From an uncultured bacterium (GTDB taxonomy: Bacteria > Cyanobacteriota > Vampirovibrionia > Gastranaerophilales > Gastranaerophilaceae), in contig CASERN010000011.1 of NCBI GenBank assembly GCA_949290355.1, positions 124,001-188,000 of the forward strand: a DNA stretch of 64,000 bases, read 5' to 3'. Below the pieces are notes generated by a model, which ran no database searches, had not been told where the DNA came from, and saw only the letters and a program-made list of their open reading frames with translations. Numbering within the stretch: position 1 is the stretch's first letter; the number at the start of each line of letters is the position of its first letter. The position numbers and the translations under genes were made by a program. Shown here piece by piece: positions 17,881 through 26,814 of this stretch.

Positions 17881-18744
17881 ATGCCAGTAAGTAAAATTCT
17901 ATTTCAAGGAGTTAAAGCTACTCAAAAAGCTTATGAAAGTGAACAGGAAGATTTTACCCTAAGTGATGATTATTATGTAGATAAAGAAAAATCTCATGCT
18001 GCAAAATATATGTTGGGGGCTACAGCTTTGGCTGGAGCAATAGCAATAGGGGTTATCGGACATAAGAATAATTGGTTCCAAAAGCTTACCCTACTTGGGC
18101 AAAAAGTAGCTCAAAAAAAGCAAGACGTAATAAATAATTTAGCCCTTGATTCTTCTATTGGACATTCAGTTGATAATATAGGTTCTTCTAAACTCAAAAA
18201 TATAGAAACTTATGAAAAACATGGTGCTAAATATATAAATAAAAAGGCTAATACTGGTAGAGTATTTGAAACTTATGTTTATGAGAACGGAAAAACTTTA
18301 AGTGAAATTATAAATTATGACCCTCAAACCGGAAATTTATTGAAGAAAACTTTTTATAACTCTGAAGGTAATAAAATTGATAATGTAATTGAATATGATA
18401 AAGTTACAGGTTTGACTTCTCGCAAGATATATTATCAATTAGATGGAGAAACTGTATCAAGAGAATATTTATACGATTCAAAGACCGGAAATAAGGTAAA
18501 AAGTTTATATTACAATTCAGATGGAAAATCTCCAAGATATGTAGCTGAATATGATCAAAAAACAGGCAGCCTTAAAAAAGATGCATACTATAGTGATGGT
18601 TGTGAATTTGATTATGTAAACATTTATGATCCAGTTTCTGGAAAATGTTTAGAAACTACATTTTATAATGCTGATGGCAGCGTAAAAAGTGTAGATAAAA
18701 AACTAAAGTTCAATTTTGACAGCTCCTTGTCGGAAGATTTTTAA
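17881..18744 (+). CDS. Membrane-anchored protein with 26-residue Tyr-Asp repeats
   Basis: 287 residues: a polar N-terminus (1-40), a single Ala/Gly-rich membrane segment (43-60), a linker, then from about residue 146 five tandem repeats of about 26 residues built on YDxxTGxxxKxxYYNxDG. They resemble YD/MORN-type repeats as seen in YwqK-like proteins. No signal peptide; the repeat domain follows the anchor. Ribosome site AAAGGA. Its last 42 bases overlap tsaC on the opposite strand. Function unknown. Confidence 0.7.
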   Translation: MPVSKILFQGVKATQKAYESEQEDFTLSDDYYVDKEKSHAAKYMLGATALAGAIAIGVIGHKNNWFQKLTLLGQKVAQKKQDVINNLALDSSIGHSVDNIGSSKLKNIETYEKHGAKYINKKANTGRVFETYVYENGKTLSEIINYDPQTGNLLKKTFYNSEGNKIDNVIEYDKVTGLTSRKIYYQLDGETVSREYLYDSKTGNKVKSLYYNSDGKSPRYVAEYDQKTGSLKKDAYYSDGCEFDYVNIYDPVSGKCLETTFYNADGSVKSVDKKLKFNFDSSLSEDF

Positions 18745-19287
18745 TTCATCGCCAAATACTCCGCAAACAGTTGATTCAAGCCCTTTACATATATGACCGT
18801 AATCAGGAATTATTAAATCAGCAAGTCCTTGCATGTTTGATAATGCTTGTTCATAAGTTTTTGCTGATGGTTGATGAGATAGATTTGCGCTTGTTGTTGC
18901 CAGTACATGACCAGGGGTAATTTCACAAATTTCTTTAAAAACTTCGTTATCAGGGACTCTTATTCCAACAGTTTCCATATTTGATGTCATAAAATATGGA
19001 GTTTTGTCGCTTTTTTCAACTACAAGTGTGAGCGCTCCCGGAAAATATTTTTTTATTAATTGACAGCCGATTTTCGGTATTGGTTTTACATATTCAAGTA
19101 GATTATATGTTTCGTTAGACATTAATATTAAAGGTTTTTGAGCCTCTCTCTTTTTTATTTCATATATTTTTTTTACGGCTTTTTCAGATGTTGGAAGACA
19201 GCCCAAACCCCATACGGTATCTGTTACGTATGCAATTACACCATCATTTTCTAAAACTTCTTTAATTTTTTCTTTATTTTCTAACAT
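18703..19287 (-). CDS. tsaC: TsaC/Sua5-type threonylcarbamoyl-AMP synthase
   Basis: Makes threonylcarbamoyl-AMP for the t6A modification of tRNAs that read ANN codons. 194 residues, a single YrdC domain with the signature YVTDTVWGLGCLP, KKREAQKPLILM, GALTLVVEKS and TSANLSHQPSA. It lacks the extra Sua5 C-terminal domain. It overlaps the end of murJ by 14 bases and has its own GAGGAAG site, so it is the last gene of the cysS-spoIID-murJ-tsaC run. Confidence 0.93.
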   Translation of the reverse strand: MLENKEKIKEVLENDGVIAYVTDTVWGLGCLPTSEKAVKKIYEIKKREAQKPLILMSNETYNLLEYVKPIPKIGCQLIKKYFPGALTLVVEKSDKTPYFMTSNMETVGIRVPDNEVFKEICEITPGHVLATTSANLSHQPSAKTYEQALSNMQGLADLIIPDYGHICKGLESTVCGVFGDELKIFRQGAVKIEL

Positions 19288-20890
19288 TTATCTTCCTCAT
19301 AAATCTTTGAGCTAATTCTGTTGCATATTCCATTTTTAACATTAAATTTAATCCTGTATAGCTTACAAGACATACAATACCTACTGATGTGATTTTTATT
19401 ATTTCAAATAATGCTTTTGGCATGTGAATAAATTTATCAAATCCGTACGCTAATGTAAAACATATTGTAATGGAGATTATACCTGCAATAAACATTTTTA
19501 AAAGGTTTGTAAATAATCCTTTATAATCCATTTTGACTTTTTTATAAATTAAACTTCCGAGAACACAAGCATTGAATAGAGTTACAAGTGATGTAGATAA
19601 AGTAATTCCGCCTATTCCCATGTGCATTTTGCTTATAAATATTACGTTAAGCAGATATTTTAAGACGATTGATGAAAAGGCTACGATAAAAGGAGTTTTT
19701 GAATCATTAAAAGAATAGTAAACTCTTGTGATAGAATCTCTGAATACATAAGGTAATATAGAAACAGACAAGAACCATAATGCCTCAGTTACCATAAATG
19801 TCGCATTAGTATCAAATGCTCCGCGTTCAAAAATTAATCTGACAGCGTCCATTCCAACTGTTAAAATTCCTATGATAATAGGTATTGCTGCAAAGAAAAG
19901 AACCCCTACTCCTTTATTAAAATATGATTTAATGCCATCTAGATCTTTTTCTGCAACAAGTCTTGAAAAAATCGGGAACAAAGGAACTAAAAACGCTGTA
20001 ACCAAAATCCCTACAGGAAATTGAAATACTCTGTTTGCATAACCGATTGCTGTCCAAGCTCCTTCTGAAATTGATGATGTAAAAAACATATCAACATAAA
20101 TATGAATTTGTCCCACAGTGGAGCTTAATACAGCAGGAAATAAAAGTTCCATTATTTCTTTGAAATGTGGGTTATTAGTAAAATGAAAATCAGGTCTCCA
20201 TTTAAAACCTAATTTCTTAACATTCGGGTATTGAATTACAAGTTGTAGAATAGCGCCGATAGTTGTTGCCCAAGCAAGAGCGTATCCTTTATTGTCATTT
20301 GGAACAGCCATAACTACACCGATTATCGCCGCACTCATTATGATTGGGGATAAATTAGGCAGCATAAACTGTTTATAAATAATTAAAATTCCATAATATA
20401 TTCCGACAATTCCTCCGATTATTAAAAGAGGTGTCATAATTTTTAAATGTTCTGCGGCAAGGTTAATCATCTCTACAGAACCGCTTGAGATGATTAATCC
20501 CATTATTTGACGTGGAAACACAAACATTATTATAGAAAGTACAAGGAAAAATATTGTAGTTGCAGTCATGAAAGTGGAGTATAATTTATTCACTGCTTCT
20601 TCAGGTTTTTCCTTTAAATTTGGTATAAGTTTAGAAAAAATTGCGACAGTTGCGCTATGGAAAGGTCCTCCTACACCTCCGAGCAAAATTAAAGATAGTG
20701 ATGGTATTTGGTAAGCATAATAATATGCATCAGACACAAGCGTGGCACCGTAATAATTTGCGATAATAATATCTCTGATGAAACCTATCAATTTGCTTAT
20801 AATTGTAACAACTGCAATAATCCATGCAGCTTTTAATACACTTGTCTTTTTATCCTCACAGGAGGTATTTGTTGTCATCATTTTCACCAT
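19274..20890 (-). CDS. murJ: MurJ, lipid II flippase (MviN)
   Basis: Flips lipid II across the cytoplasmic membrane for peptidoglycan assembly. 538 residues with about 14 membrane helices. It starts with the family phrase IIAVVTIISKLIGFIRDIII and contains IYVDMFFTS and FPIFSRLVAEKD. Possible starts are 20890 and two ATGs at 20881/20878; none has a strong ribosome site. It sits between spoIID and tsaC. Confidence 0.95.
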   Translation of the reverse strand: MVKMMTTNTSCEDKKTSVLKAAWIIAVVTIISKLIGFIRDIIIANYYGATLVSDAYYYAYQIPSLSLILLGGVGGPFHSATVAIFSKLIPNLKEKPEEAVNKLYSTFMTATTIFFLVLSIIMFVFPRQIMGLIISSGSVEMINLAAEHLKIMTPLLIIGGIVGIYYGILIIYKQFMLPNLSPIIMSAAIIGVVMAVPNDNKGYALAWATTIGAILQLVIQYPNVKKLGFKWRPDFHFTNNPHFKEIMELLFPAVLSSTVGQIHIYVDMFFTSSISEGAWTAIGYANRVFQFPVGILVTAFLVPLFPIFSRLVAEKDLDGIKSYFNKGVGVLFFAAIPIIIGILTVGMDAVRLIFERGAFDTNATFMVTEALWFLSVSILPYVFRDSITRVYYSFNDSKTPFIVAFSSIVLKYLLNVIFISKMHMGIGGITLSTSLVTLFNACVLGSLIYKKVKMDYKGLFTNLLKMFIAGIISITICFTLAYGFDKFIHMPKALFEIIKITSVGIVCLVSYTGLNLMLKMEYATELAQRFMRKINVRK

Positions 20891-20931
20891 CTTTACTGCT
20901 ATTTATTTTTACATTGTAGACTTTTATGCTC

Positions 20932-22695
20932 TTATTCATACCAGATACTTAAATCTCTTCTTTTTACTAATTCTATATATAATCTAAGAGCTTTTCTGTC
21001 TCCTTCATCCATAGGGTAATGAAATATTACGGTGTTTTCACCTTTGTTGATATATTTTGAAATATCTATTTCTGTATTTCTTTTTAAAATATTTGGATCT
21101 AGTTCAAATGAATATTCTTTCCCGTTTATATTTACGGGCAATTTATTAACCATGAATTTATTGTCTATGATTATTTTTGCATATTTATCTTTTGAATAGA
21201 ACTTTTGTTTGATTGCCTGCTGAGCAGAGTTTGATGATATTATTACAGGTTTTGTTGCTAATGTTATACCTGTATAGTAATGCTGTAGAATTTTATCATA
21301 AGGGATATGCATTTCAGACCCCATAAAGCCTGCTCCGTATTGGCTCATACCTACACCATGTCCAAAACCTCCACCATATGCATGGATTGATATCAAATTC
21401 CCGTTTTCATCTTTAATGTTGTCAAAGACTACATTTGCACTTGGTAGTGCTTTCCCGTCTTTAGTCATTAAACGTCTTATTACAAGTTCTTTATATACCT
21501 TATAATTTCCTGAACGTGTAACTATTTCCATTTCAATAATTTTGCCGGAATCTCCACGTCTGATAACTTTAATTTCTTGAATATCACCAAGAATATCTCC
21601 TTTTTTAAATGCGGGGTGAACAAAACCTGTTGATGATTGTGCAACCAAGTTTGATTGCAATACTTTTTTTAACTCATCTGCATTCCATTCTTTTTCCCAT
21701 CTGTAGTAAGGAGAACGGATATCGTATGCGTCAGGTCTAGATTTATAATATTTTGCGGCATCATCTTCTTTGTTTAAAGGTGTTTGCCCGATAATATCAG
21801 GCTTTGCTTTCAAATAAGGTTTCTCTGAAGATGGGAATTCTTTTGTTTTGGGATCAGAAAAAGCATTTGAATAACTTTCAGTGTATCCACCTGCAGTAGA
21901 TGAGTATTGTGCAAGTATTAAATCCCAATTGTAAATTGCAACGATCCCTTCTGTTTCTTCTACTGCTTGATTTGATAGAGGTTTTTCTGTATTAGCTCCA
22001 TAATATACCTGACTTGCAACACTATCGACTACATCATAATTAGCAGATGCTTTTGTTCTGGGGGATAGTACATAATTCCTTGCAGCAACACTTTGGGCTT
22101 TTAATGCTTCAAGTCCAAAACTTACAGGCATTTCGTTCGGGACAACGCCTTTTAAATAATCTTCAACTTCAATCATATTTACAAGATTAAAAGTACCATT
22201 GTTGTTTTTTACAAGCTCAAATGCTCCGTGGTATAAGGCTTGTTTGCCTGCACGTTTTAATCCTGAAACGCCAAGAAGACCAAAATTGCTTGTTATTTGA
22301 ATAGGCCCATCAACTGTTTCCGGAAACATATTTCCAGGTGTGTATATACTAAATTTCCCATCTTTTATAGAAATTCTTATTTCTTGATTTGGCGGATAGT
22401 TTCCAATAAGCATTCTATTATCATAAATTTGAGTATCACCTGTCCCGAAAATTGTTATATCTTTATATTGGTATGTCCCAAAATTTTGAGTTCCAATACC
22501 GACTCTTACAACTTCTGAAGATGGTCCTTTTTGAGATATTACAGCTTCCCTAGCAGCCTGAAGAGTACTTTGGGGTATTGTAGGAGTATATTGAGCTTGA
22601 CAAGGTAATGTAAAAATTAATGTAATGGCACAAAGACTAAAGTATTTGGTAGTTTTACATCTGAATATATTTGATGTATTTATTTTACTTCCCAT
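20932..22695 (-). CDS. SpoIID/LytB-domain protein
   Basis: 587 residues with a signal peptide (about 15-37, ending near CQA-Q). The SpoIID domain spans about 165-500, with VEDYLKGVVPNEMPVSFGLE, LKAQSVAARNYVL and YGGGFGHGVGMSQYGA. SpoIID is a lytic transglycosylase acting on peptidoglycan; this branch, outside sporulation, is common in cyanobacteria and other non-sporeformers. A C-terminal beta-rich extension of about 90 residues follows. Its start lies inside cysS (16-base overlap) with AAGGA upstream. Confidence 0.88.
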   Translation of the reverse strand: MGSKINTSNIFRCKTTKYFSLCAITLIFTLPCQAQYTPTIPQSTLQAAREAVISQKGPSSEVVRVGIGTQNFGTYQYKDITIFGTGDTQIYDNRMLIGNYPPNQEIRISIKDGKFSIYTPGNMFPETVDGPIQITSNFGLLGVSGLKRAGKQALYHGAFELVKNNNGTFNLVNMIEVEDYLKGVVPNEMPVSFGLEALKAQSVAARNYVLSPRTKASANYDVVDSVASQVYYGANTEKPLSNQAVEETEGIVAIYNWDLILAQYSSTAGGYTESYSNAFSDPKTKEFPSSEKPYLKAKPDIIGQTPLNKEDDAAKYYKSRPDAYDIRSPYYRWEKEWNADELKKVLQSNLVAQSSTGFVHPAFKKGDILGDIQEIKVIRRGDSGKIIEMEIVTRSGNYKVYKELVIRRLMTKDGKALPSANVVFDNIKDENGNLISIHAYGGGFGHGVGMSQYGAGFMGSEMHIPYDKILQHYYTGITLATKPVIISSNSAQQAIKQKFYSKDKYAKIIIDNKFMVNKLPVNINGKEYSFELDPNILKRNTEIDISKYINKGENTVIFHYPMDEGDRKALRLYIELVKRRDLSIWYE

Positions 22696-24053
22696 GTAGT
22701 TCCTTCTTTCGAGTCCTTTAATACTATGTTTACTTCATCAAGGGCAATTCTGATTTTATCTGCAATGTCCCAATTTTTTTCATCTCTTGCTGCTTTTCTG
22801 TAAGAAATGATTTCTTCCATAGTGTTAAAATCTTTTCCCAATTTTTCAGAAACTTGTTTTACTGCGTTTTTTAAGTCATCTTCTGAAAGAGTGGCTTTTT
22901 CAAAAGTAAATCCCAAAACTGATGCCAATTTATACAAAATGGTGTAAGCATCTTTATCATCTTTATTTGCTTTACTTGTAAGTTCAAAAAGGACAGCAAG
23001 AGCTTTTGATGTATTTAAATCATCATCCATAGCTTCTGTAAATGCTTTGTATTCATCAGTTTTTGTAATATCTAGATTTTCATTAATTTTTGTACGTTTA
23101 GCGTTAAGCATGCGTTTTACACCTGCTTGAGCAGATGATAGAGCTTCATCTGAAAATTCAACAGGCATTCTGTAATGATTTGTCAGAATGAAAAATCTTA
23201 TTGTGTTTGAATCATATTTTTTTAGCAGTTCATCAATAGTTAAGAAATTCCCCAAAGATTTTGACATTTTTTCTTTGTTGATTGTAACAAAACCATTGTG
23301 AAGCCAGTAATTTACGAATTTGCAGCCGTTAGCGCATTCTGATTGTGCAATTTCATTTTCGTGGTGCGGGAATATTAAATCTGCTCCGCCTGCGTGAATA
23401 TCAATTGTTTTGCCTAAATATTTTCTACTCATAGCAGAACATTCAATGTGCCAGCCTGGTCTGCCTATTCCCCAAGGTGATTTATATCCGAATTTTTCAT
23501 CTTTTTTCCATAAAGCAAAATCAAGCGGATCTTCTTTATGTTCTCCGATTTCAATCCTTGCACCACTTTCAAGCTGGTCAATAGGTTGTTTTGAAAGATA
23601 TCCATATTTAGGGAATTTTTTTACTCTGAAATATACATCACCGTCTGCTTCGTAAGCAAAACCTTTGTTGATTAAATCTTTTACAATTGAAATCATTTCA
23701 CCTAATGTTTTTGTCGCAAAAGGCTCAATATCTGGCTTTAAGGTATTCAATGCTTTCATTGATGATGCAAATTGCTTGTACCAGTATTGAGATACTTCTT
23801 CAGGTGTTTTCCCTTCTTTTTCAGCTTTTTTAAGAATTTTATCATCAACATCCGTTACATTACGGCAATATGTAACATCATAACCTTTGAATTTCAAGTA
23901 TCTATATAAAACATCCCAAGTGATATAACATCTTGCATGACCTAAGTGTGCGTAATCATAAACCGTAGGTCCGCATACATACATTTTTACTTTATTTCCT
24001 TCAATTGGTGCGAACTCTTCAATCTTGTTTGTATAAGAATTATGTAATTTCAT
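22680..24053 (-). CDS. cysS: CysS, cysteinyl-tRNA synthetase
   Basis: Class I synthetase, 457 residues. It has the HIGH-like motif HLGHARCY, zinc ligands Cys28, a Cys in WHIECSAM, and HHENEIAQSE, plus KMSKSLGNF as the KMSKS loop. The C-terminal anticodon-binding helical domain is present. First gene of a run into spoIID, murJ and tsaC; ribosome site AGAGGGA. Confidence 0.97.
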   Translation of the reverse strand: MKLHNSYTNKIEEFAPIEGNKVKMYVCGPTVYDYAHLGHARCYITWDVLYRYLKFKGYDVTYCRNVTDVDDKILKKAEKEGKTPEEVSQYWYKQFASSMKALNTLKPDIEPFATKTLGEMISIVKDLINKGFAYEADGDVYFRVKKFPKYGYLSKQPIDQLESGARIEIGEHKEDPLDFALWKKDEKFGYKSPWGIGRPGWHIECSAMSRKYLGKTIDIHAGGADLIFPHHENEIAQSECANGCKFVNYWLHNGFVTINKEKMSKSLGNFLTIDELLKKYDSNTIRFFILTNHYRMPVEFSDEALSSAQAGVKRMLNAKRTKINENLDITKTDEYKAFTEAMDDDLNTSKALAVLFELTSKANKDDKDAYTILYKLASVLGFTFEKATLSEDDLKNAVKQVSEKLGKDFNTMEEIISYRKAARDEKNWDIADKIRIALDEVNIVLKDSKEGTTWEVK

Positions 24054-24198
24054 AAAAAATCCCTCTTTTTCTCAATTTTACTACAAAAAATAAAAATGTT
24101 AACTATTGTAAACAAAAATGAAATATCTAGCAATTTAATATATAAAAAATATTTATAAAGTATATACGTGCAATAAAATTATTTTAAGGAGATTGCTT

Positions 24199-24651
24199 AT
24201 GACAAAAGTTAATGGACCTCAAAACAACGGTACACCTGCAGGTTATACTAAAATTAAGATGTACGATGAAGCCTCAAAGAAGACAAAAACATTTTTTATC
24301 CCTGTTGGGAAAAAAATAAAGGTTAACGGAAAGGAACATGATCCTAGCGTAAAACTTAATAATGAGACTGTTTTCACAGGCAAAAAAGGTGAAAACGGGT
24401 TTGAAATGTTAGGACTTGCTCTTGAACGTATGGATGTTAATAAAGATGGTAAAATAGATAAAAAAGATACAGATTTTGAAATTGCAAGTAAATTAAATAA
24501 AGATTTAGATGCAAAAAAAATTAAATATAGCGTTCGAGATGGTGAAATGTCTGATGCCGGTGTATATAAAGGTGAGGGCGGAGTAACATTTAGAGATAAC
24601 AAAAACCCGATAAATCATACTTATAATGTTGAAATTTATGGTAATGATTAA
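24199..24651 (+). CDS. Small protein with a dockerin-like calcium loop
   Basis: 150 residues from the ATG at 24199, which has AAGGAGA six bases upstream; a TTG two codons earlier is less likely. No signal peptide. Residues about 75-86 (DVNKDGKIDKKD) match a calcium-binding loop with ligands at 1, 3, 5, 9 and 12 and the dockerin-type Asp at 12. There is only one copy, whereas true dockerins have two. The rest is polar and unrecognised. Confidence 0.65.
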   Translation: MTKVNGPQNNGTPAGYTKIKMYDEASKKTKTFFIPVGKKIKVNGKEHDPSVKLNNETVFTGKKGENGFEMLGLALERMDVNKDGKIDKKDTDFEIASKLNKDLDAKKIKYSVRDGEMSDAGVYKGEGGVTFRDNKNPINHTYNVEIYGND

Positions 24652-24660
24652 AGTATAAAA

Positions 24661-24691
24661 AATAATACCGGTATTTACCGGTATTATTTTT
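24661..24691. terminator. Bidirectional terminator
   Basis: 13-bp perfect stem AATAATACCGGTA / TACCGGTATTATT with a 2-base loop and T runs on both sides. It lies between two convergent genes and covers the stop codon of the carboxypeptidase gene on the minus strand. Confidence 0.85.
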
Positions 24692-25328
24692 TATCTAGTA
24701 GATCAAATATCATATTCATAGGTTTTATTAAATCCTGTACAGGACATATTTCATCTAATTCAAGAGTAATTGTTGGAATTTGTCTCTCAATTCCTGCATA
24801 TGTGCCGAAACTGCCTGGTGTTGGGTATCCTATACTTGCCTCTATAGGATAATTTATAATATTAGAGATTTGCTGTGCAATTTCTTGTGCAGGACCATCA
24901 TAGTTAACGATTTTGTATGGGGCGTGGAGTGTAAGTATTAATTGTGGCTTAAAAACTCTAATAGTATCAATTAGAAACTGTGTTTCAATCTCACTTCCTG
25001 CACTCTTTCCTCCGTAATAGTCAGTGTTTGAGTCATCACAGGTCGCATTTTCACCTTCATTTTTTCCCCAGTTTTTTGTAGGAAAATTTCTATTTAAATC
25101 GACTCCATTTGCATTTGTTCTTTTATTTTTTTGCATGCCGTCAGGATTTAGGCATGGAATGAATAAGAGGTTTTGAGGATTATGTATTTTTATATATTCA
25201 TTAATCAAATACGCACCCTGTGGTTCATCACCATGAAATACTCCTATGATAAGAGTTTTAGCATTTTGATTTCCTAATAATTCTATTTCATTTCCTAATT
25301 TAGTTTTTGTTGATTTTAGTTTATTCAA
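24684..25328 (-). CDS. MpaA-like M14 zinc carboxypeptidase
   Basis: 214 residues of the M14 metallopeptidase family, most like murein tripeptide amidase MpaA. Zinc ligands are visible as His-x-x-Glu in GVFHGDEPQG and the later His in ILTLHAPYK. Substrate-binding Asn-Arg is in GVDLNRNFPTK and the catalytic Glu in ITLELDE. No signal peptide, so it is probably cytoplasmic and recycles peptidoglycan peptides. It overlaps ftsY by 8 bases. Confidence 0.85.
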   Translation of the reverse strand: MNKLKSTKTKLGNEIELLGNQNAKTLIIGVFHGDEPQGAYLINEYIKIHNPQNLLFIPCLNPDGMQKNKRTNANGVDLNRNFPTKNWGKNEGENATCDDSNTDYYGGKSAGSEIETQFLIDTIRVFKPQLILTLHAPYKIVNYDGPAQEIAQQISNIINYPIEASIGYPTPGSFGTYAGIERQIPTITLELDEICPVQDLIKPMNMIFDLLDKK

Positions 25329-26232
25329 ATAAAGCCTCTATGAATTCTTCGTTATCAAATGTTTTTAAATCTTCCATTTTTTCACCGACACCAATAAGTT
25401 TTACAGGAAGCTTTAATTCTTTTGCGATAGCAAGAACTATTGCTCCTTTTGCAGAACCATCAAGTTTTGTAAGCGCAACAGATGTTACATCTACTGCTTC
25501 TGTGAATACTTTCGCCTGTTGAAGTCCGTTTTGTCCTGTATTGGCATCAAGTACCAGTATACATTCTCTTAAAGCTTCAGGGGCTTTTTTATCTATAACG
25601 GATTTAATTTTCTTTAATTCTTCCATTAAATTAAATTTGTTTTGTAAACGACCTGCGGTATCTACTAAAATTACATCAAAATTTTCTTTTTGAGCTTTTT
25701 CAATTGCTTCATAAACAACTGATGCAGGATCTGCTTTATCTCTTCTTACGATAGATGCTTCTGCCCTTTTTGACCAAATATCAAGCTGTTCTTCTGCTGC
25801 AGCTCTGAATGTGTCTCCTGCTGCGATTAAAACTTTTTTGCCTTCATTTTTAAACTTATAAGCAAGCTTTCCTATCAAAGTTGTTTTCCCTGCTCCATTA
25901 ACTCCCGTAATAAAGTATATATTTAAGCCGTCAGAGAATTTTAATTGATTTTCTCCTGCAGCTTTCAGGACTTTTAAAAATTCTTCTTTAAGATATTTTT
26001 TTACGTCAGCAGGTTTTATTTTAGTCTGATTTCTTAATTTATCTACAAGCTCAGATGCATAACTAACACCCAAATCAGCGCTAATTAGCATATCTTCCAT
26101 ATCATCAAGTACAAATTCAGAGAATTCCTCTTCTTTTTCAACTGAATTTACGACGTTGTTAACAAGTGCTTGTGCTGTGTTTGAAACTGTTTCTTTAAGG
26201 TTGTTAAATTTATCTTTAAAAAATCCGAACAT
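25321..26232 (-). CDS. ftsY: FtsY, signal recognition particle receptor
   Basis: SRP receptor GTPase for membrane protein targeting. 303 residues with a short acidic N-terminus instead of a long A domain, then the NG domain: P-loop GVNGAGKTTLIGKLA, DTFRAAA, DTAGRL, TKLDGSAKG and GVGEKMEDLKTF. No ribosome site; a TGT-TATCAT box sits six bases before the ATG. Confidence 0.96.
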   Translation of the reverse strand: MFGFFKDKFNNLKETVSNTAQALVNNVVNSVEKEEEFSEFVLDDMEDMLISADLGVSYASELVDKLRNQTKIKPADVKKYLKEEFLKVLKAAGENQLKFSDGLNIYFITGVNGAGKTTLIGKLAYKFKNEGKKVLIAAGDTFRAAAEEQLDIWSKRAEASIVRRDKADPASVVYEAIEKAQKENFDVILVDTAGRLQNKFNLMEELKKIKSVIDKKAPEALRECILVLDANTGQNGLQQAKVFTEAVDVTSVALTKLDGSAKGAIVLAIAKELKLPVKLIGVGEKMEDLKTFDNEEFIEALFE

Positions 26233-26247
26233 ACGCTGATGATAACA
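26233..26247 (-). promoter_or_regulatory. Extended -10-like promoter, leaderless ftsY
   Basis: Minus-strand TG-T-TATCAT (hexamer 26244-26239), six bases, then ATG at 26232. It differs from the usual TATAAT at one position. No Shine-Dalgarno sequence. Confidence 0.5.
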
Positions 26248-26252
26248 TGAAA

Positions 26253-26435
26253 CTACTTAATTTGCATCATTTTAAAAAAAAAAATAATTTGTCTTTTCAG
26301 TTCGAAAAATTTTTGATTAATATTTTGTGGATTTTTAAAAATGTCTGTAAGTATATATTTGATGTAAATTATTTCTCCCCAGACTGTGTCTGGGAGTATA
26401 ATGTCTTCTTGTTCATTGAAAATAATTTCGTCCAT
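26253..26435 (-). CDS. Possible small protein upstream of ftsY
   Basis: A 60-codon frame with AAAGG six bases before its ATG, ending 20 bases before ftsY. The acidic N-terminus (MDEIIFNEQEDIILPDTVWG) is more protein-like than chance AT-rich sequence, while the C-terminus is Lys/Phe-rich. No family recognised. The 26233-26532 gap otherwise holds no clear feature. Confidence 0.3.
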   Translation of the reverse strand: MDEIIFNEQEDIILPDTVWGEIIYIKYILTDIFKNPQNINQKFFELKRQIIFFFKMMQIK

Positions 26436-26532
26436 TTGTAACCTTTGTTTTATAATAACGAATACTTTTTTATATAATCTAGCAATTTTTTATTAATTTG
26501 TCAATATGAAAAATAAAATTTAGACTGTTAAT

Positions 26533-26754
26533 ATGTTAGATATAAAACAAGAAATTGAAATATTGTTGCTAAAATCCGGTGGAATTTCTATGAGAAAATT
26601 AATTACTCGGATGAGTGATTTGGGATATGATATTCCTAAATCAAGTACAATGTCTGTTCAATTGCGCAAAAAACGCGTAAGATTTGAAACTGTTCAGGAA
26701 ATTTTAGATTTTTTAGGGTATGAATTAGTTATTCGGGAAAAGAAAAAGAATTAG
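26533..26754 (+). CDS. Small HTH-like DNA-binding protein
   Basis: 73 residues. The layout, helices followed by KSSTMSVQLRKKRVRFETVQ, then ILDFLGYELVIREK, resembles small Cro/XRE-like helix-turn-helix proteins of gut bacteria that read a short operator. No partner toxin is adjacent. No ribosome site; TAGACT lies six bases before the ATG, a weaker version of the leaderless arrangement. Followed by a strong terminator. Confidence 0.6.
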   Translation: MLDIKQEIEILLLKSGGISMRKLITRMSDLGYDIPKSSTMSVQLRKKRVRFETVQEILDFLGYELVIREKKKN

Positions 26755-26760
26755 CTACAA

Positions 26761-26789
26761 AAAAAGACCTACTCTATAGGTCTTTTTTT
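26761..26789. terminator. Bidirectional terminator
   Basis: Stem AAAAAGACCTA / TAGGTCTTTTT with a 5-base loop, followed by T on the plus strand and preceded by an A run. It separates the HTH gene from convergent nusB. Confidence 0.85.
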
Positions 26790-26814
26790 GTTAATATGTT
26801 TGTTAAATATTCTT

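Noticed and set aside
26533-26754. Small HTH protein as part of a prophage or toxin-antitoxin module
   Set aside because: No integrase, attachment repeats or partner; it is flanked by ftsY and nusB.
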